Of a DNA stretch of 64,000 bases, positions 13,259 through 32,900 are shown in pieces. Below the pieces are notes generated by a model. That model made no database searches. It worked only from the letters and a program-made list of their open reading frames with translations, and was not told the DNA's origin. The stretch is from Liolophura sinensis (taxonomy: Eukaryota; Mollusca; Polyplacophora; Chitonida; Chitonidae). Positions within the stretch are counted from its first letter, which is position 1. The number at the start of each line of letters is the position of its first letter. The DNA is taken from positions 1,922,001 to 1,986,000 of the forward strand of contig NC_088300.1 in NCBI RefSeq assembly GCF_032854445.1. The letters run 5' to 3'. The position numbers and the translations under genes are program-made.

Positions 13259-14500
13259 TCAAACTCTTATAAACGAACACCAGCTTAACACATTACGGGT
13301 TGCTGACCAGTCACTGATTTAGGAATCAGAGACTGCATTCATCTGTAGTGTACCAGGTATGTTCATTCTGGAAATAACACACAAATGAATAGTCACTCGA
13401 CAGGGAATAAATTTCTATATCTATATTTTGTTCACATTCTTGACTATACATGTAGTTAAAGTAAGCTTAAACTTTAGTTTTAACATTATTCACTAAGTAT
13501 CCTTATCCACAATGCTCATGGTTAAAATTCCCTATGCAGTCAACAATGAAATTAATATGTACAACATACTTGCAGTGTCACTGATTAATGAATTACAGTC
13601 AGAACACATTCTAGCCAGAACACCCCCTCTATATAATGCATGCTTAAGCTAGCTACATGTTTTGTGATGTATGCCTCTGTATGGATTCTATGTGTTCTAT
13701 ATACATATGGCCTATAAATGTTGCTATATGTTGCTATGGTAAAATACACATTTATAAATTATTTCTGAACTTTAAAGTTTCTGAACTGATTGCATATAAA
13801 CATGATTGTTGATGTATAGAGAAATGAACAGAGAATATCTGATATTTTTGACAAAGATTACACAGTTAGTCGTATTGATATTTGTCACATACTTTCAAAA
13901 ATACCTAGGCTTATAGGAACGCGTACATGACACTCGCTGACTGACCAGTATTGTTGTTGTAGACCGTCAACTGCAAACATGTTGGATCTCTGCCGTTTAG
14001 GTATAGGGTGTTTAGATAGCAGGCATTCTTGCTAGAGGGTTTCTTGACCTGATCCCCTAATTAATTATAGTAATTAATGCAGTCAAAGTATCAGTATGCA
14101 CACATTACAAATACATGTATATTACTGCTGCAAGCATTGGCAGAATGAAAAGCTGAAAATATGACAATACCATTCAGCTACTGACTCACAAAATGTCACA
14201 CCGAGAAGGTAACTGGGACTTACCATATATTCCTGGGAAAGTCGATTCAAATCTTTTTAAAGCTCTTTCTTCAGAATGCCACCACTATATCACAGAGATT
14301 CCTACTGTTCAGTGCGACCTCAGTAGTCAATAGGCACACCCTCTTTTCTTGACATAACCAACAATGACAAATGCGCTGGCTGAACCATCTGTAGTTTGCT
14401 GATAGTTACAACACCGACAGGTTGTAACACGTTTAAAAAAACGGAGGGAAGCCTACCAGCTTTAGTTTAGGTCGAGTTAAACACAACGCAGACACCGCAC
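13259..14500 (-). other. Probable CEP128 5' untranslated exons
   Basis: Upstream of the ATG at 13258 a good acceptor (tatttccag on the minus strand, AG at 13369-13368) would begin the first coding exon at 13367. A consensus donor (ATATATG/GTAAGT, last exon base 14223 or 14224) would end an upstream noncoding exon. Together they suggest one 5'UTR intron of about 0.85 kb. This is inferred from splice motifs alone. Confidence 0.35.
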
Positions 14501-14879
14501 GGTCCGATTAATTATTAAGGATTCCTTCCACTTCTCACTGATGTTATTGTTTGCCACTTAGTGCGAAAGGTGAATTGCAAAGGTAGACTCTTGTATGGCT
14601 ATGGGTGGTGCGCTATAAAACAAAACAATTTACGTGGCCCGTTGTCAGCTAATTCAAACAACAACAACGATTCGTGTACCAACTTGTTCCCCATGTGTCC
14701 TTCATCGATGGAGTTTACCTTTAGTTACCTAATTAGGTACCTTACCGTTTACTACACTACAGACACAGCGTGTTACATTACATCCCACAGTTTTCATGCT
14801 CGCGTGAAAACAAATACAGTAGTATCAAACAAGCTGTGTTTGGATCTATCATAAAGTAAACGAAAATCGAAACAACCGC

Positions 14880-14930
14880 TCTTTCCGGAAGCGAAGAGTT
14901 GTCGAATAAGAAGCTCAGTGATTGGTTAAA
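14880..14930 (-). promoter_or_regulatory. Candidate CEP128 promoter elements (ETS and CCAAT)
   Basis: CCGGAAGCG at 14885-14893 matches an ETS-type core, and ATTGG at 14921-14925 is a CCAAT box read on the minus strand, the CEP128 strand. They lie a few hundred bases upstream of the suggested noncoding exon, a sensible order for a TATA-less housekeeping promoter. Single motifs of this length occur by chance, so the support is weak. Confidence 0.3.
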
Positions 14931-15772
14931 ACTAGGTTGAAAGTTGACAGACTCACGTAAATAAACCCACGTGGTTATAATAATGAATGGATAGATTAAC
15001 TGGAGAGTACCAGTTTTTTTTTTCAAGACAACAACAAAAGAAAACATACTGTTGCAGCAATGGTTAACATATAGCTGTACATACCATCTCGATGGAATGT
15101 GAATTCAGCTCCACCAAGAAACATCATTGTTATTGACATAATAAAAATGGCCCTGTTGAAAAATCTCACCTATAAAACTTTTAATTAAAAATATACTTGA
15201 TACCAGATTTGCAAAGTTTGAACAGATAACGTGATTTCTGGGGATTTTCTTGGATATATACAAATTCAATTCTCATGCAACATGTGTATGAATACCTCTC
15301 AGCCTGCCACATGCAGCACCATATAATCACCATATCAGTGCTGGTATCAGACAACACACATTTCCTACATGTTGGGGTTTACAAGGGTCCCGCGTTCAGA
15401 TATCTTTGTGACTCAATTAAAAATTATGGTCAATGATAAATTAACACGCGACACTGTGTATACATTGTAAGTCATCCACAAAACATCATTAACAATCATT
15501 CTATTTGCCTGTAGCTCCACGAAAATTATGACATAAACAAATGACCAAATGCCAATAGGTGACACTGTTGTTTCCGATTCCATCTTAGTGAAGACCGTGA
15601 GCATTATCTTCTAAACTGAATAAGAAGAATTTCCAAAGTAACTGGAGTACTGAATCAAAAAAATGCTACCTTTGAAGTAAATATTGTGTTCAGTAACAAA
15701 TAAGTTATCATGTGATTCTCAAGTCAGTAGATCTAACACAACTTCCAGTATTGGCAATTCTGTTTTTTTTTT

Positions 15773-15773
15773 A

Positions 15774-15818
<45 letters not shown>

Positions 15819-15832
15819 TAATTATAATTATT
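15773..15832. repeat. (ATA)n microsatellite
   Basis: Roughly 16-18 tandem ata/aat triplets, followed by an imperfect ttaattataattatt stretch. Confidence 0.95.
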
Positions 15833-16033
15833 ATCATTCTTACAATGTGTTATTATGTTTATTTTTCTGTTAGCTGTTTTAATGGCAGTGACCTCATTCT
15901 TCAATAAACTTCATGATTTACTTTTTTGTAACTTTTTTAATCATGTCACCTTATGGAGCTATTCCAGATAACAGCATTTATGAAACAAGTTCAATTAATA
16001 TGATCTGCGACCATTATTCACAGTATATTATAG

Positions 16034-16165
16034 TACAGGTATTTATTTATTTATTTCTTTATTTATTTATTTGATTGATGTTTTACGTCGTACTCCAGAA
16101 TATTTCACTTATGCGACAACGGCCAGCATTATGGTGGGAGGAAAATGGAAAGAGCCCGGGGGAAA
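16034..16165 (+). repeat. Dispersed element, family A copy 3
   Basis: Best-preserved copy in the window. It has repeated atttattt blocks, then gattgatgttttacg, ctccagaatatttcactta, cggccagcattatggtggga and a gagcccggggga end. The order of blocks matches 783-905 and the reverse of 9640-9765. Confidence 0.7.
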
Positions 16166-16474
16166 TATATTATAGTACAATGTATATCATAGTCCCAGAT
16201 ATGACTTCCAAAGTTTTACAAAAGTTGTACCTCATCTAATGTAAGTGTATGTAAGTAGATCCAACCTTGTGGGCATGCTATACATTGTTATGCAACAGTT
16301 CAGTTAAACAAAACATTGAACTTTGATAGTTGATTAATAAAAAAAATACGTCCGACTTTTAATTTTTCAAGGTGCTTTGATTGAAGTGCCCTTTCAGTGA
16401 GTACCCAAGCACGTAATAAGATTGATCTTTGTGATGTACACAAGGTTGTCTCCCCTCTAAGAGTTCTCTAGAAC

Positions 16475-16502
16475 GAAGTGACGTCAGTGGTTGGCGGGAT
16501 AC
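16475..16502 (+). promoter_or_regulatory. CRE-like palindrome with adjacent E2F-like site
   Basis: TGACGTCA at 16479-16486 is a perfect 8-bp CRE palindrome. TTGGCGGGA follows at about 16491-16499 and resembles an E2F half-site. The pair lies about 2 kb upstream of the RAD51 start codon and could mark its distal noncoding first exon. There is no direct evidence of a transcription start. Confidence 0.25.
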
Positions 16503-18523
16503 GCGACTTTCCTCTTCCCAGAAACAGGGATCGTTGCTCATAATTTCACGTCTAGTGCACAGTATATACCCTATACCGTTTTTTTCTTTGTTACAGTTTG
16601 AACTTTCATCATTAATTTTGTTAGCTGTGTGTTTACTTTGTTGGAAAACTACAGAGGTGCGTATTTCGCCCGAAGTTTGTAATCCTACACCATAGACTGT
16701 GGTTAAGTCGGATTACGAAACTTATAAGTGACAGCGTTGTCTGGCACTGAGATTTTGTTGTCTTCTTTCTGTTCGATTGACTACCAAAAACTGAAACGTT
16801 AGTTCTTACACTTGATGTGAGGCAAAAAAATGAAATGACCAAAAGTTACTCTTGGTCGTGGATGACTGTGTTTGTTTTTATATTTCTGCGAGCCCCAGTC
16901 CAACATAGAAAATGTAAACATAGTCATTCAGTGCTAACTGTGGCAGGAAATAAATAATCTTTGAAGATATCAGCCATGTTGTCATCAGTCCTACTGTAAA
17001 GTGTTAAAGAGACTACACCGGAGAATTTTGGCATTGTGATTGGTATATATCTTGAAATAATAAAGTAGCTTTGCATGCTGTAGATGTAAAATAAGCATTT
17101 GAAGACAAGTTAGAATAGAAAACCCTGTTTTTCTGTAGTCTTGCAACTTCACTCTAATATTATTTTGAAGTCACTATGGTAGTGTCATGCAGCCTTATAT
17201 TTAGTTATCTGGAAGTAGTGCCAGCGTTCTGCCAACTTGTGACTCAGGCATTTATAGTGTGTCTCCTGTGGAAGTTCAGACCTCCACAGATATGCGCGCT
17301 ACAATTTTGGCGGCCTCACCCTTATTCATTAGTAGCCTGTCGGTCTCGAAGATCATTGTCCCACGTTAAAACGAAACCAAAATGTAATGGTGACCATCCC
17401 TTTTTTGAGCAATGACTTGTACTTGTAGCATTTGGCTCCATTTAAAATTTTACAAAACGAAAAAATTGCTTAGGCTTGACCACATAGCTGGAGTACGGTT
17501 TTCACTAATAGTTCAGATTTGTGTCAGTGAAATATTGCAGCAGCTAATGTAGGGTTCAAGATGAACTGTGTTGGGGTGAGAAAAATGTTCACTGAGAACA
17601 CTCCACCCACGGGAGGTGACATTGTTTAGACTCACCACCGCCATCATTGTTAGGTTTTGTTTTAATGAAAGACGATGATCTTCAAAAAGCAGCAGGCTGC
17701 TCAGGAATGAAGATGAGGATTTTTAGCATGCATATTTGTGCAGGTCTGTACTTTCGCAGCAAATATTAGATAAGTACCTTAGGCACGAAGAGACAGAACT
17801 CTGCCCGTACACCAAGAAAATTAAATGGAATGTTGTATAATTCTGCCTTTAGGAAGAGCTATACACTAGAGCTCTGGATGACTGTTGGCTTTTTTATAGT
17901 TGGAGGACTCATATAAGGTGGACCATTATCAAAACTGTCAATGAAGAATATACATGTGACGATTATGGCATCATTTTTCTTGCAAATACGACAACAAGAT
18001 GATGCACATAGTTCAGTCTTTCTGTGACATCTTCCTTTCACAAGCAGTCCTCTTTTGCCGATACATCCACAAGTGGTGATGGCTGTTAATTTTCATGCAT
18101 GCATTAACTTTTTTGGTTCAGGTCAAAACAGAACTACTAAAATAATCTATTATTGTGTTAAAATGGAATATCGCAAGGTATAGAATGTGATATTTTTTTG
18201 AAAATGCATGAGTTAGATATTGGAGGAAAACTACACAAATTTCAGTTTGAATTGATTAAGCAGAAATTTTGCGATAGGCCACAGGTATAGTCTATCAGTT
18301 GAAATGACGGTGTAACTGGATGAGACCTCTGTGGAAAATATAACAGCATGAGATCTCTGTTGAAAATAATAGTGAAGTGAGCGATATATTTGTAATAATT
18401 TTGTAATAATGGTTGTAATCTGTTGTTATCTACAACAAAGACTATTGCTTAAAATGGGCAATGTTAATATGTTCAAAATGTGGTTAATATTTCCCAGAAT
18501 AAGCTTTCCATATCTCAGTCGCC

Positions 18524-26630
<8,107 letters not shown>

Positions 26631-27015
26631 GTCTTTGAATAGACACTGCAATCTCTTTATCATTTGGTCGAAGCTGCTCACCTGGTATGAGTCTTACCAG
26701 TACTTCTAGACCCAGATCTGCAAGGAGGAGGAATCAAATACACCATATAAACAAACAAAAAAAAAACAAAATGTTTACTGGTACTATCTAATAATTTGTT
26801 TGATTAGACATGACAAAACAAGATAGTATTGGGCTTTTATTTCATTCGAGCCATTGCAGTGTACTTTATTACCATGATGCTATTATGGATGTGTTAAAAT
26901 GAACGTACTTGACCTTTTGTATTAAATGTCTGCTCTTCTCTAAATTATCTTGTGATGCTGTGACTGCTTGTATAATTCACACCCACATTTCCACATGAAC
27001 ATCAAAACACATTGT

Positions 27016-27021
27016 AATAAA
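27016..27021 (+). terminator. Candidate RAD51 polyadenylation signal AATAAA
   Basis: AATAAA lies 386 nt after the RAD51 stop codon. A variant ATTAAA at 26921-26926 is an alternative. The cleavage site cannot be fixed from sequence alone. Confidence 0.4.
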
Positions 27022-28554
27022 CAGATCAGCAGTTTGCTGCTCAGCTGTAATGTTGTCAAAAAGGCACCTTCAAGCTTGTATCATGGGATCAGCTACTGTG
27101 AGTGGTAACTGTTGATGGGGGACACATTTGTTGGTCTGTGTCACTTTTCAACACACCAATGAATTGGGCTGTTGATTGCCACCTGGGCGAGCATTGTGTA
27201 AACAAATGGCAATCTGTAAACCAGTCATTCGGGGTATTAAAAACATACAGCATAGACAGGGATTGGCTAACAGTAGAGACAAGATTTCCTGGGTTAAGGA
27301 CTACAGCCTTGGTCACACATGAATAAATGCACTATACTTAAAATTCATAGTAGCTTAGGCTTGCCTATCAGCCAGTCAGTGATGTAAATACTTTATTTAA
27401 GAAACAAATCCAGTTTTATAAATAATCCATTTTGTTTGTTAGATAACGGTAAAACACTAAGTTCATTGGTCAGTAAGTTAAGCCGTCATGCAAAGTCAGT
27501 TTCATCATAATGAATTTAATATGGGTACCCATATTACCTGTAATGAGTTACAGGTCAAGTTTGGTGTAGGTCAGTACACAACTACATTGCTTTGAGTTAC
27601 AGAAAAAATGACGTCAATCATTAGACCAGATTTTCTGATTTAATCGCGTTTCACCACTGACAGAAAGTTGAGAGTATTCTCCTTCTGTCAAGAGGACAGG
27701 GATTTGTACATTTACATGTAGCAGTGTGCTCTCTTCAAAAAGTGCCTTTTGTTTTATTGTGAAATTGTGCTTCATTAATTTAGTAAGTCAAACATACACC
27801 TGTAGGGTAGACACAGGTACATGTACCGTAGCTAAGATGGTTTTGTCATAGCTTATCGATCTCCAAGTTTCTGATAGAATTTTGTTTTTTCTGTACATAT
27901 GTACATAAAATAAACTATTACAAAAACATTAAGAAGTCTTGTCTGACTATACTTTGTAATTTAAAAAGAAAAAAAATTCTAAGTGGCGTTGCCAGCTTTC
28001 TTGGTGGTTTATGCCATGGTTAATTTATGTGCAAATGCATGCTTCTGACACCCTTCACAGGCTGATTGTAAACCTTGCCTCCAAGTATTCAGCTGCTGGT
28101 TCGCCTCCAAGTGTTCGTCATGTACCTGACAAGGTGTGATTTCTCTTGCACTGTTTTCTCCACCTAAATCCTGATCTCGACATATGAAATGGATTTTAAA
28201 TCTGAATATGGCCCTGAAGACCAGCAAAATGGATACAATACAATTTGCAGACATGCAAAGATTGGAAATTGTCACTTAGCATTGTTTTGATAATTTTTTT
28301 CTCAAAGCAGAAAGCAATCACCAGTGATGAGATTTTTAGTACCATGTCAGTCAAAAGACATGCTGCAATTATGCACAAGACTTAAAAGCCCACAGACGCA
28401 CTACCTTAAATTTCATCCAGGACTAACTTGCCCATATTCCCTGTTGTGGAGAGTTCCATTAATTTTAGAAAGGTGTTTTGAGGTTTGCTTTAGACATATT
28501 ACATTTAGTGCATATAATGTGCCTCCTTGTTGCAGGACAGATATTCACCGCTCT

Positions 28555-28745
28555 TTTATCTAGTGCTGCTTCACCAAGACCCCTTACCGAAGGCAAGTAA
28601 GTCGTCCCGCCCGAGCCATTATACTGATACGGGTCAAGCACTCGTTGCACTATTCCCTTCATGCTGAACGCCAATCAAGGAAGTTACAACTTCCTCTTTC
28701 AAGGTGACTCAGCCCAGGATTGACCCTGGATCTACTGCTCCTTAT
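28555..28745. repeat. Dispersed element, family B (possible SINE)
   Basis: Unlike its AT-rich surroundings, this stretch is mixed in composition. It contains cgagccattatactgatac, gggtcaagcactcgttgcac, catgctgaacgccaatcaag and ctacaacttcctcttt-like blocks, ending in cccaggattgaccctggatc. On the minus strand the last block resembles a Pol III B box. I associate this type of sequence with interspersed repeats in lophotrochozoan genomes; only one copy is present here, so the call depends on that recollection. Confidence 0.4.
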
Positions 28746-29906
28746 TACAGTGTGATACAAATGGCAAGAGTATGAACCGGCTGGGCATCAAATGATAGTT
28801 CAAAATTTCTCAAGTTTTTTTGGCAAGACACAAAGCAATCAACAAACAGGTGCTGATGCTCATAAAACACAAGATGAATGCCAAGATATAAAAATTTTTG
28901 ATTTATTTTAGTGTACACATTCAGAGCATAAATAATTCTGACAGTAATATGCAAATGTTTATATCAAGACGATGATCAAGATGACTGATGTAAACTGATT
29001 GATAGTGACCACAATACAGTTGTTCATCAAACCAAGGAAAATGAGCCCGCTGTTGGTTCATGTATGGTGCACCTTGATATATTTCTCATATCATGGATCA
29101 CCTGTATTTTTGGGCTCGCCTGTATTTCTGGGCTCACATTGTCCCACATATTACATGCAATGAATCATGAAATTACATTATACAACACCTAAATCATTAT
29201 ATTTATCCTCTTTTCACCAGATTTAGCTGTGAATCCTCATTGGCAGAGGTTATTATGGCATTCAGTCTACTTCCTAAATAAGCCAGCATCAGCTTCCTAC
29301 TGTATAATTTTGTCTGTGCCTGTTGTCCAGGGTAATGTTGCAGGCATGTTTACAGAACTGTAATAAGTTGTTACGGAGTTACATATAGGCAGAGGTAAAC
29401 AGTAGAACACATGTGTGACCTGGAACATTGACAGTGATTTAATCAGCTTTGAACAGCATTCACTGTTCAGTTTTAGGTAGTACAGTTGTACGCCATGCAT
29501 GTCAACAGTATGTAACTGTTTTGCCGTCAAGCAGAGAATTGCATGCTTTTCTCAAGGGTTAATCACATATACATTACTGGCAGGCACCAGTGTTGATGCA
29601 CTTTGTGAACAGACTGTAAACCAGGACTGGGCAACTGCTTCTATCTACACTGTACGATGCACTGACTGCAGCAGGGGTAATTCTGATGGCAAACTGAGGG
29701 GGTATTACACAGAGCAGAAAATCTCTCTGCCTAGGTACATGTACTCTGTCCATTGTGATTATGTTGTACATTATGACCTCTTGTTCACAGATGTCTCCAT
29801 TAAACATCAGTGTCTTCTGTATGCTAATGTCTCAGTTGTAAACAAGCCGATTTAATGATTTAACTGAAGTCTTGACTCAATCCTCAGGGAGCTGCACATA
29901 TAAGCC

Positions 29907-32900
29907 TCACACTCGTATCACTTGACCAGAGACCTCTACACCACGACTGTCGGTCTTGTCAGAGGGCTGCAGTCGTAGGCGGGCGTACGTGCCTCCCGTA
30001 TGACCTTTAGCTAGTCGCCCCGGGTTCACACAACAACATCCATCAATATCCTACAACAGCAGTAAACAATCACTGTAATATCTCAATATTAATTTTCTGT
30101 CAGTCTTGTTTTACCACGAGAGGACGCGCTGGAGAAAATCTAAAAAAGTATTCATCAAATCAAAACATTACATACAAACACGACCAATAAAAACATTACA
30201 TGCGAACACGACCAATAAAAACATTACATACTGTCACCACCAATAAAAACATTACATACGGACACAACCAATAAAAACCTTACATATGGACAAGACCAAT
30301 AAAAACATTCATACTGACATGACCAATAAAAACATTACATATGGATATGACCAATAAAAACATTACATACGGATATGACCAATAAGAACATTACATACTG
30401 ACATAACCAATAAAAACATTACATACTGACATAACCAATAAAAACCTGACATACGGACATAACCAATAAGAACCTTACATACGGACATGGCCAATAAAAA
30501 CATTACATACAGACATAACCAATAAAAACATTACATACTGTCACCACCAATAAAAACATTACATACGGACACAACCAATAAAAACCTTACATATGGACAA
30601 GACCAATAAAAACATTCATACTGACATGACCAATAAAAACCTTACATATGGACAAGACCAATAAAAACATTCATACTGACATGACCAATAAAAACATTAC
30701 ATATGGATATGACCAATAAAAACATTACATACGGATATGACCAATAAGAACATTACATACTGACATAACCAATAAAAACCTGACATACGGACATAACCAA
30801 TAAGAACCTTACATACGGACATGGCCAATAAAAACATTACATACGGACATAACCAATAAAAACATTACATACTGTCACCACCAATAAAAACATTACATAC
30901 GGACATGACCAATAAAAACATTACATACTGTCACCACCAATAAGAACCTGACATACGGACATGACCAATAAAAACCTGACATACGGACATAACCAATAAG
31001 AACCTTACATACGGACATGACCAATAAAAACATTACATACGGACATAACCAATAAAAACATTACATACTGTCACCACCAATAAAAACATTACATACGGAC
31101 ATAGCCAATAAGAACATTACATACGGACACAACCAATAAAAACATTACATACGGATATGACCAATAAGAACATTACATACGGACATAACCAATAAGAACC
31201 TTACATACAGACATGACCAATAAAACCATTACATACGGACATAACCAATAAAAACATTACATACTGTCACCACCAATAAAAACATTACATACGGACATGA
31301 CCAATAAAAACATTACATACTGTCACTACCAATAAAAACATCATACGGACAATAAAAACATTACATAGTGATATAACCAATAAAGTCAGTGTTCTATCAA
31401 GCAATGCCTTCGTAACTCTCTTTATTACCCTCAGGCCATTATCAGGGCACTGAGATAATTACATAGTGGGAATACAAAACCTGGCAAAAGGGAAATAAAT
31501 TACAATTCACCAGGACACCTAGAAACACTTTAACAACTAGACAAGACGTAGTTAACATATTATGCTAACCTTCTCATAACTCCAATGGTTGTATTTACAA
31601 ACATGCTATTTAATCCGTGTGATCTTTGTTGCGAATATAATATTGCCAGATATTTTTGTTCCTTTTGTCACTGAAGAAGTTACACTAAAAAATATAATGC
31701 TTTTCGTCACCTGCGCACTTTGACACTTATTACAAATTCATTCATACAAGTCGATACGTTTGTCCATCTGCCAACTTCTACAGGTGGTGAATGATTTGAT
31801 GTTTGAAAGTATAGTAAAGAAAGTAACAGTTGGCCAGGTAACGCGTAAAAGTATTTTACTAACTCAAATTTGGTCTTGATCTCCCTGTAAAAGTGGCCCT
31901 AGGGGGAGTATCTAATATCTTCTGTCCACTTTTTAATAAACAGATCCTGCAATCGTAGTCTGACACACTGTATCAGTTACTGTTATTGAGAAATATCTGA
32001 CTAGATTACACATCAGATAGTCCCAAATTGTCTAATAATAATTAGGGGTCCATGCTTGTATCCTGGCAGGACACCTCTTGAAATCATTCCTATTAGCATT
32101 ATTATTCTCTATGGGCAACTCGTAAAATTACAATATCTTGTAAAAATAAACAAATACACCGGTAAAGGTAAAAAAAAAACAAACTTTGGAATCTTAATGA
32201 ACAACATATGAAGCAAATTCTGGCCTTTCTGTGCTGTTTTACCAGTCACACGATTTAGCGGCCATTTTAAATTTTAATGATGAGCTAAAAAAATCTTCTT
32301 CTCCAATACGGCTAAACCTTTTGAGAAAAACTTTTCGTTTAATGTTCGTAGGTGGATCGCCTTACCCATATTGTAAAAAAGTCTGGTATGCACAAAAGGC
32401 CAAAACTGAGCAATAAACTTGGCTCAAAAATAGGTCAATTATTAAAACCATTTAAAAGAATTATTTTTGTTGTTTTCATGTTATGACCAAAAAAACCATC
32501 CAAAATTTGACTAAACCATTCTAACTAAATAACAGGAAAGCTTCATGCTAGACTGAATGAAACCATTGAGAATGGGGATCAACTTTGCAACAATGTATCC
32601 TTGTCTTTTGCTCTGAAGCATCAACTTTGCAACAATGTATCCTTGTCTTTTGCTTCGAAGCATCAACTTTGCAACAACGTATCCTTGTCTTTTGCTCCGA
32701 AGTATCAACTTTGCAACAATGTATCCTTGTCTTTTGCCCCAAAGCATCAACTTTGCAACAATGTATCCATGTCTTTTGCTCGGAAGCATCAACTTTGCAA
32801 CAATGTATTCTTATTGTCTTTTGCTCTGAGGCATCAACTTTGCAACAATGTATTGTTTCTGTCTTTTGGCTATCAGCAGAAGATCAAAGCCACCTATTCT

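Larger units (their letters stand above)
14931..18497. other. CEP128-RAD51 spacer
   Basis: Spacer between divergent genes, with no protein-coding exon recognised. It holds a (ATA)n microsatellite at about 15773-15830, one family A dispersed repeat at 16034-16165, a CRE-like motif at 16479-16486 and scattered AT-rich sequence. The RAD51 5'UTR must begin somewhere here, because a strong acceptor (atttcccag, AG at 18496-18497) lies 26 nt before the RAD51 start codon, implying an upstream noncoding exon that I could not place. Confidence 0.6.
26631..29906. other. RAD51-POLA2 convergent spacer with 3'UTRs
   Basis: The two stop codons are 3.3 kb apart. The stretch contains the RAD51 3'UTR, presumably the POLA2 3'UTR on the minus strand, and one dispersed repeat at about 28555-28745. 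Open frames such as 29499-29855 (118 codons) have no recognised domain, no conserved-looking composition and no splice sites. I treat them as chance. Confidence 0.6.

Noticed and set aside
28555-28745. tRNA gene suggested by a B-box-like block
   Set aside because: No cloverleaf could be formed and no A box lies at the right distance; more likely an interspersed repeat.
29499-29855. 118-codon open frame downstream of POLA2
   Set aside because: No domain, many Cys and Tyr as expected from AT-rich chance sequence, no splice sites or homology I recognise; probably within 3'UTR or spacer.
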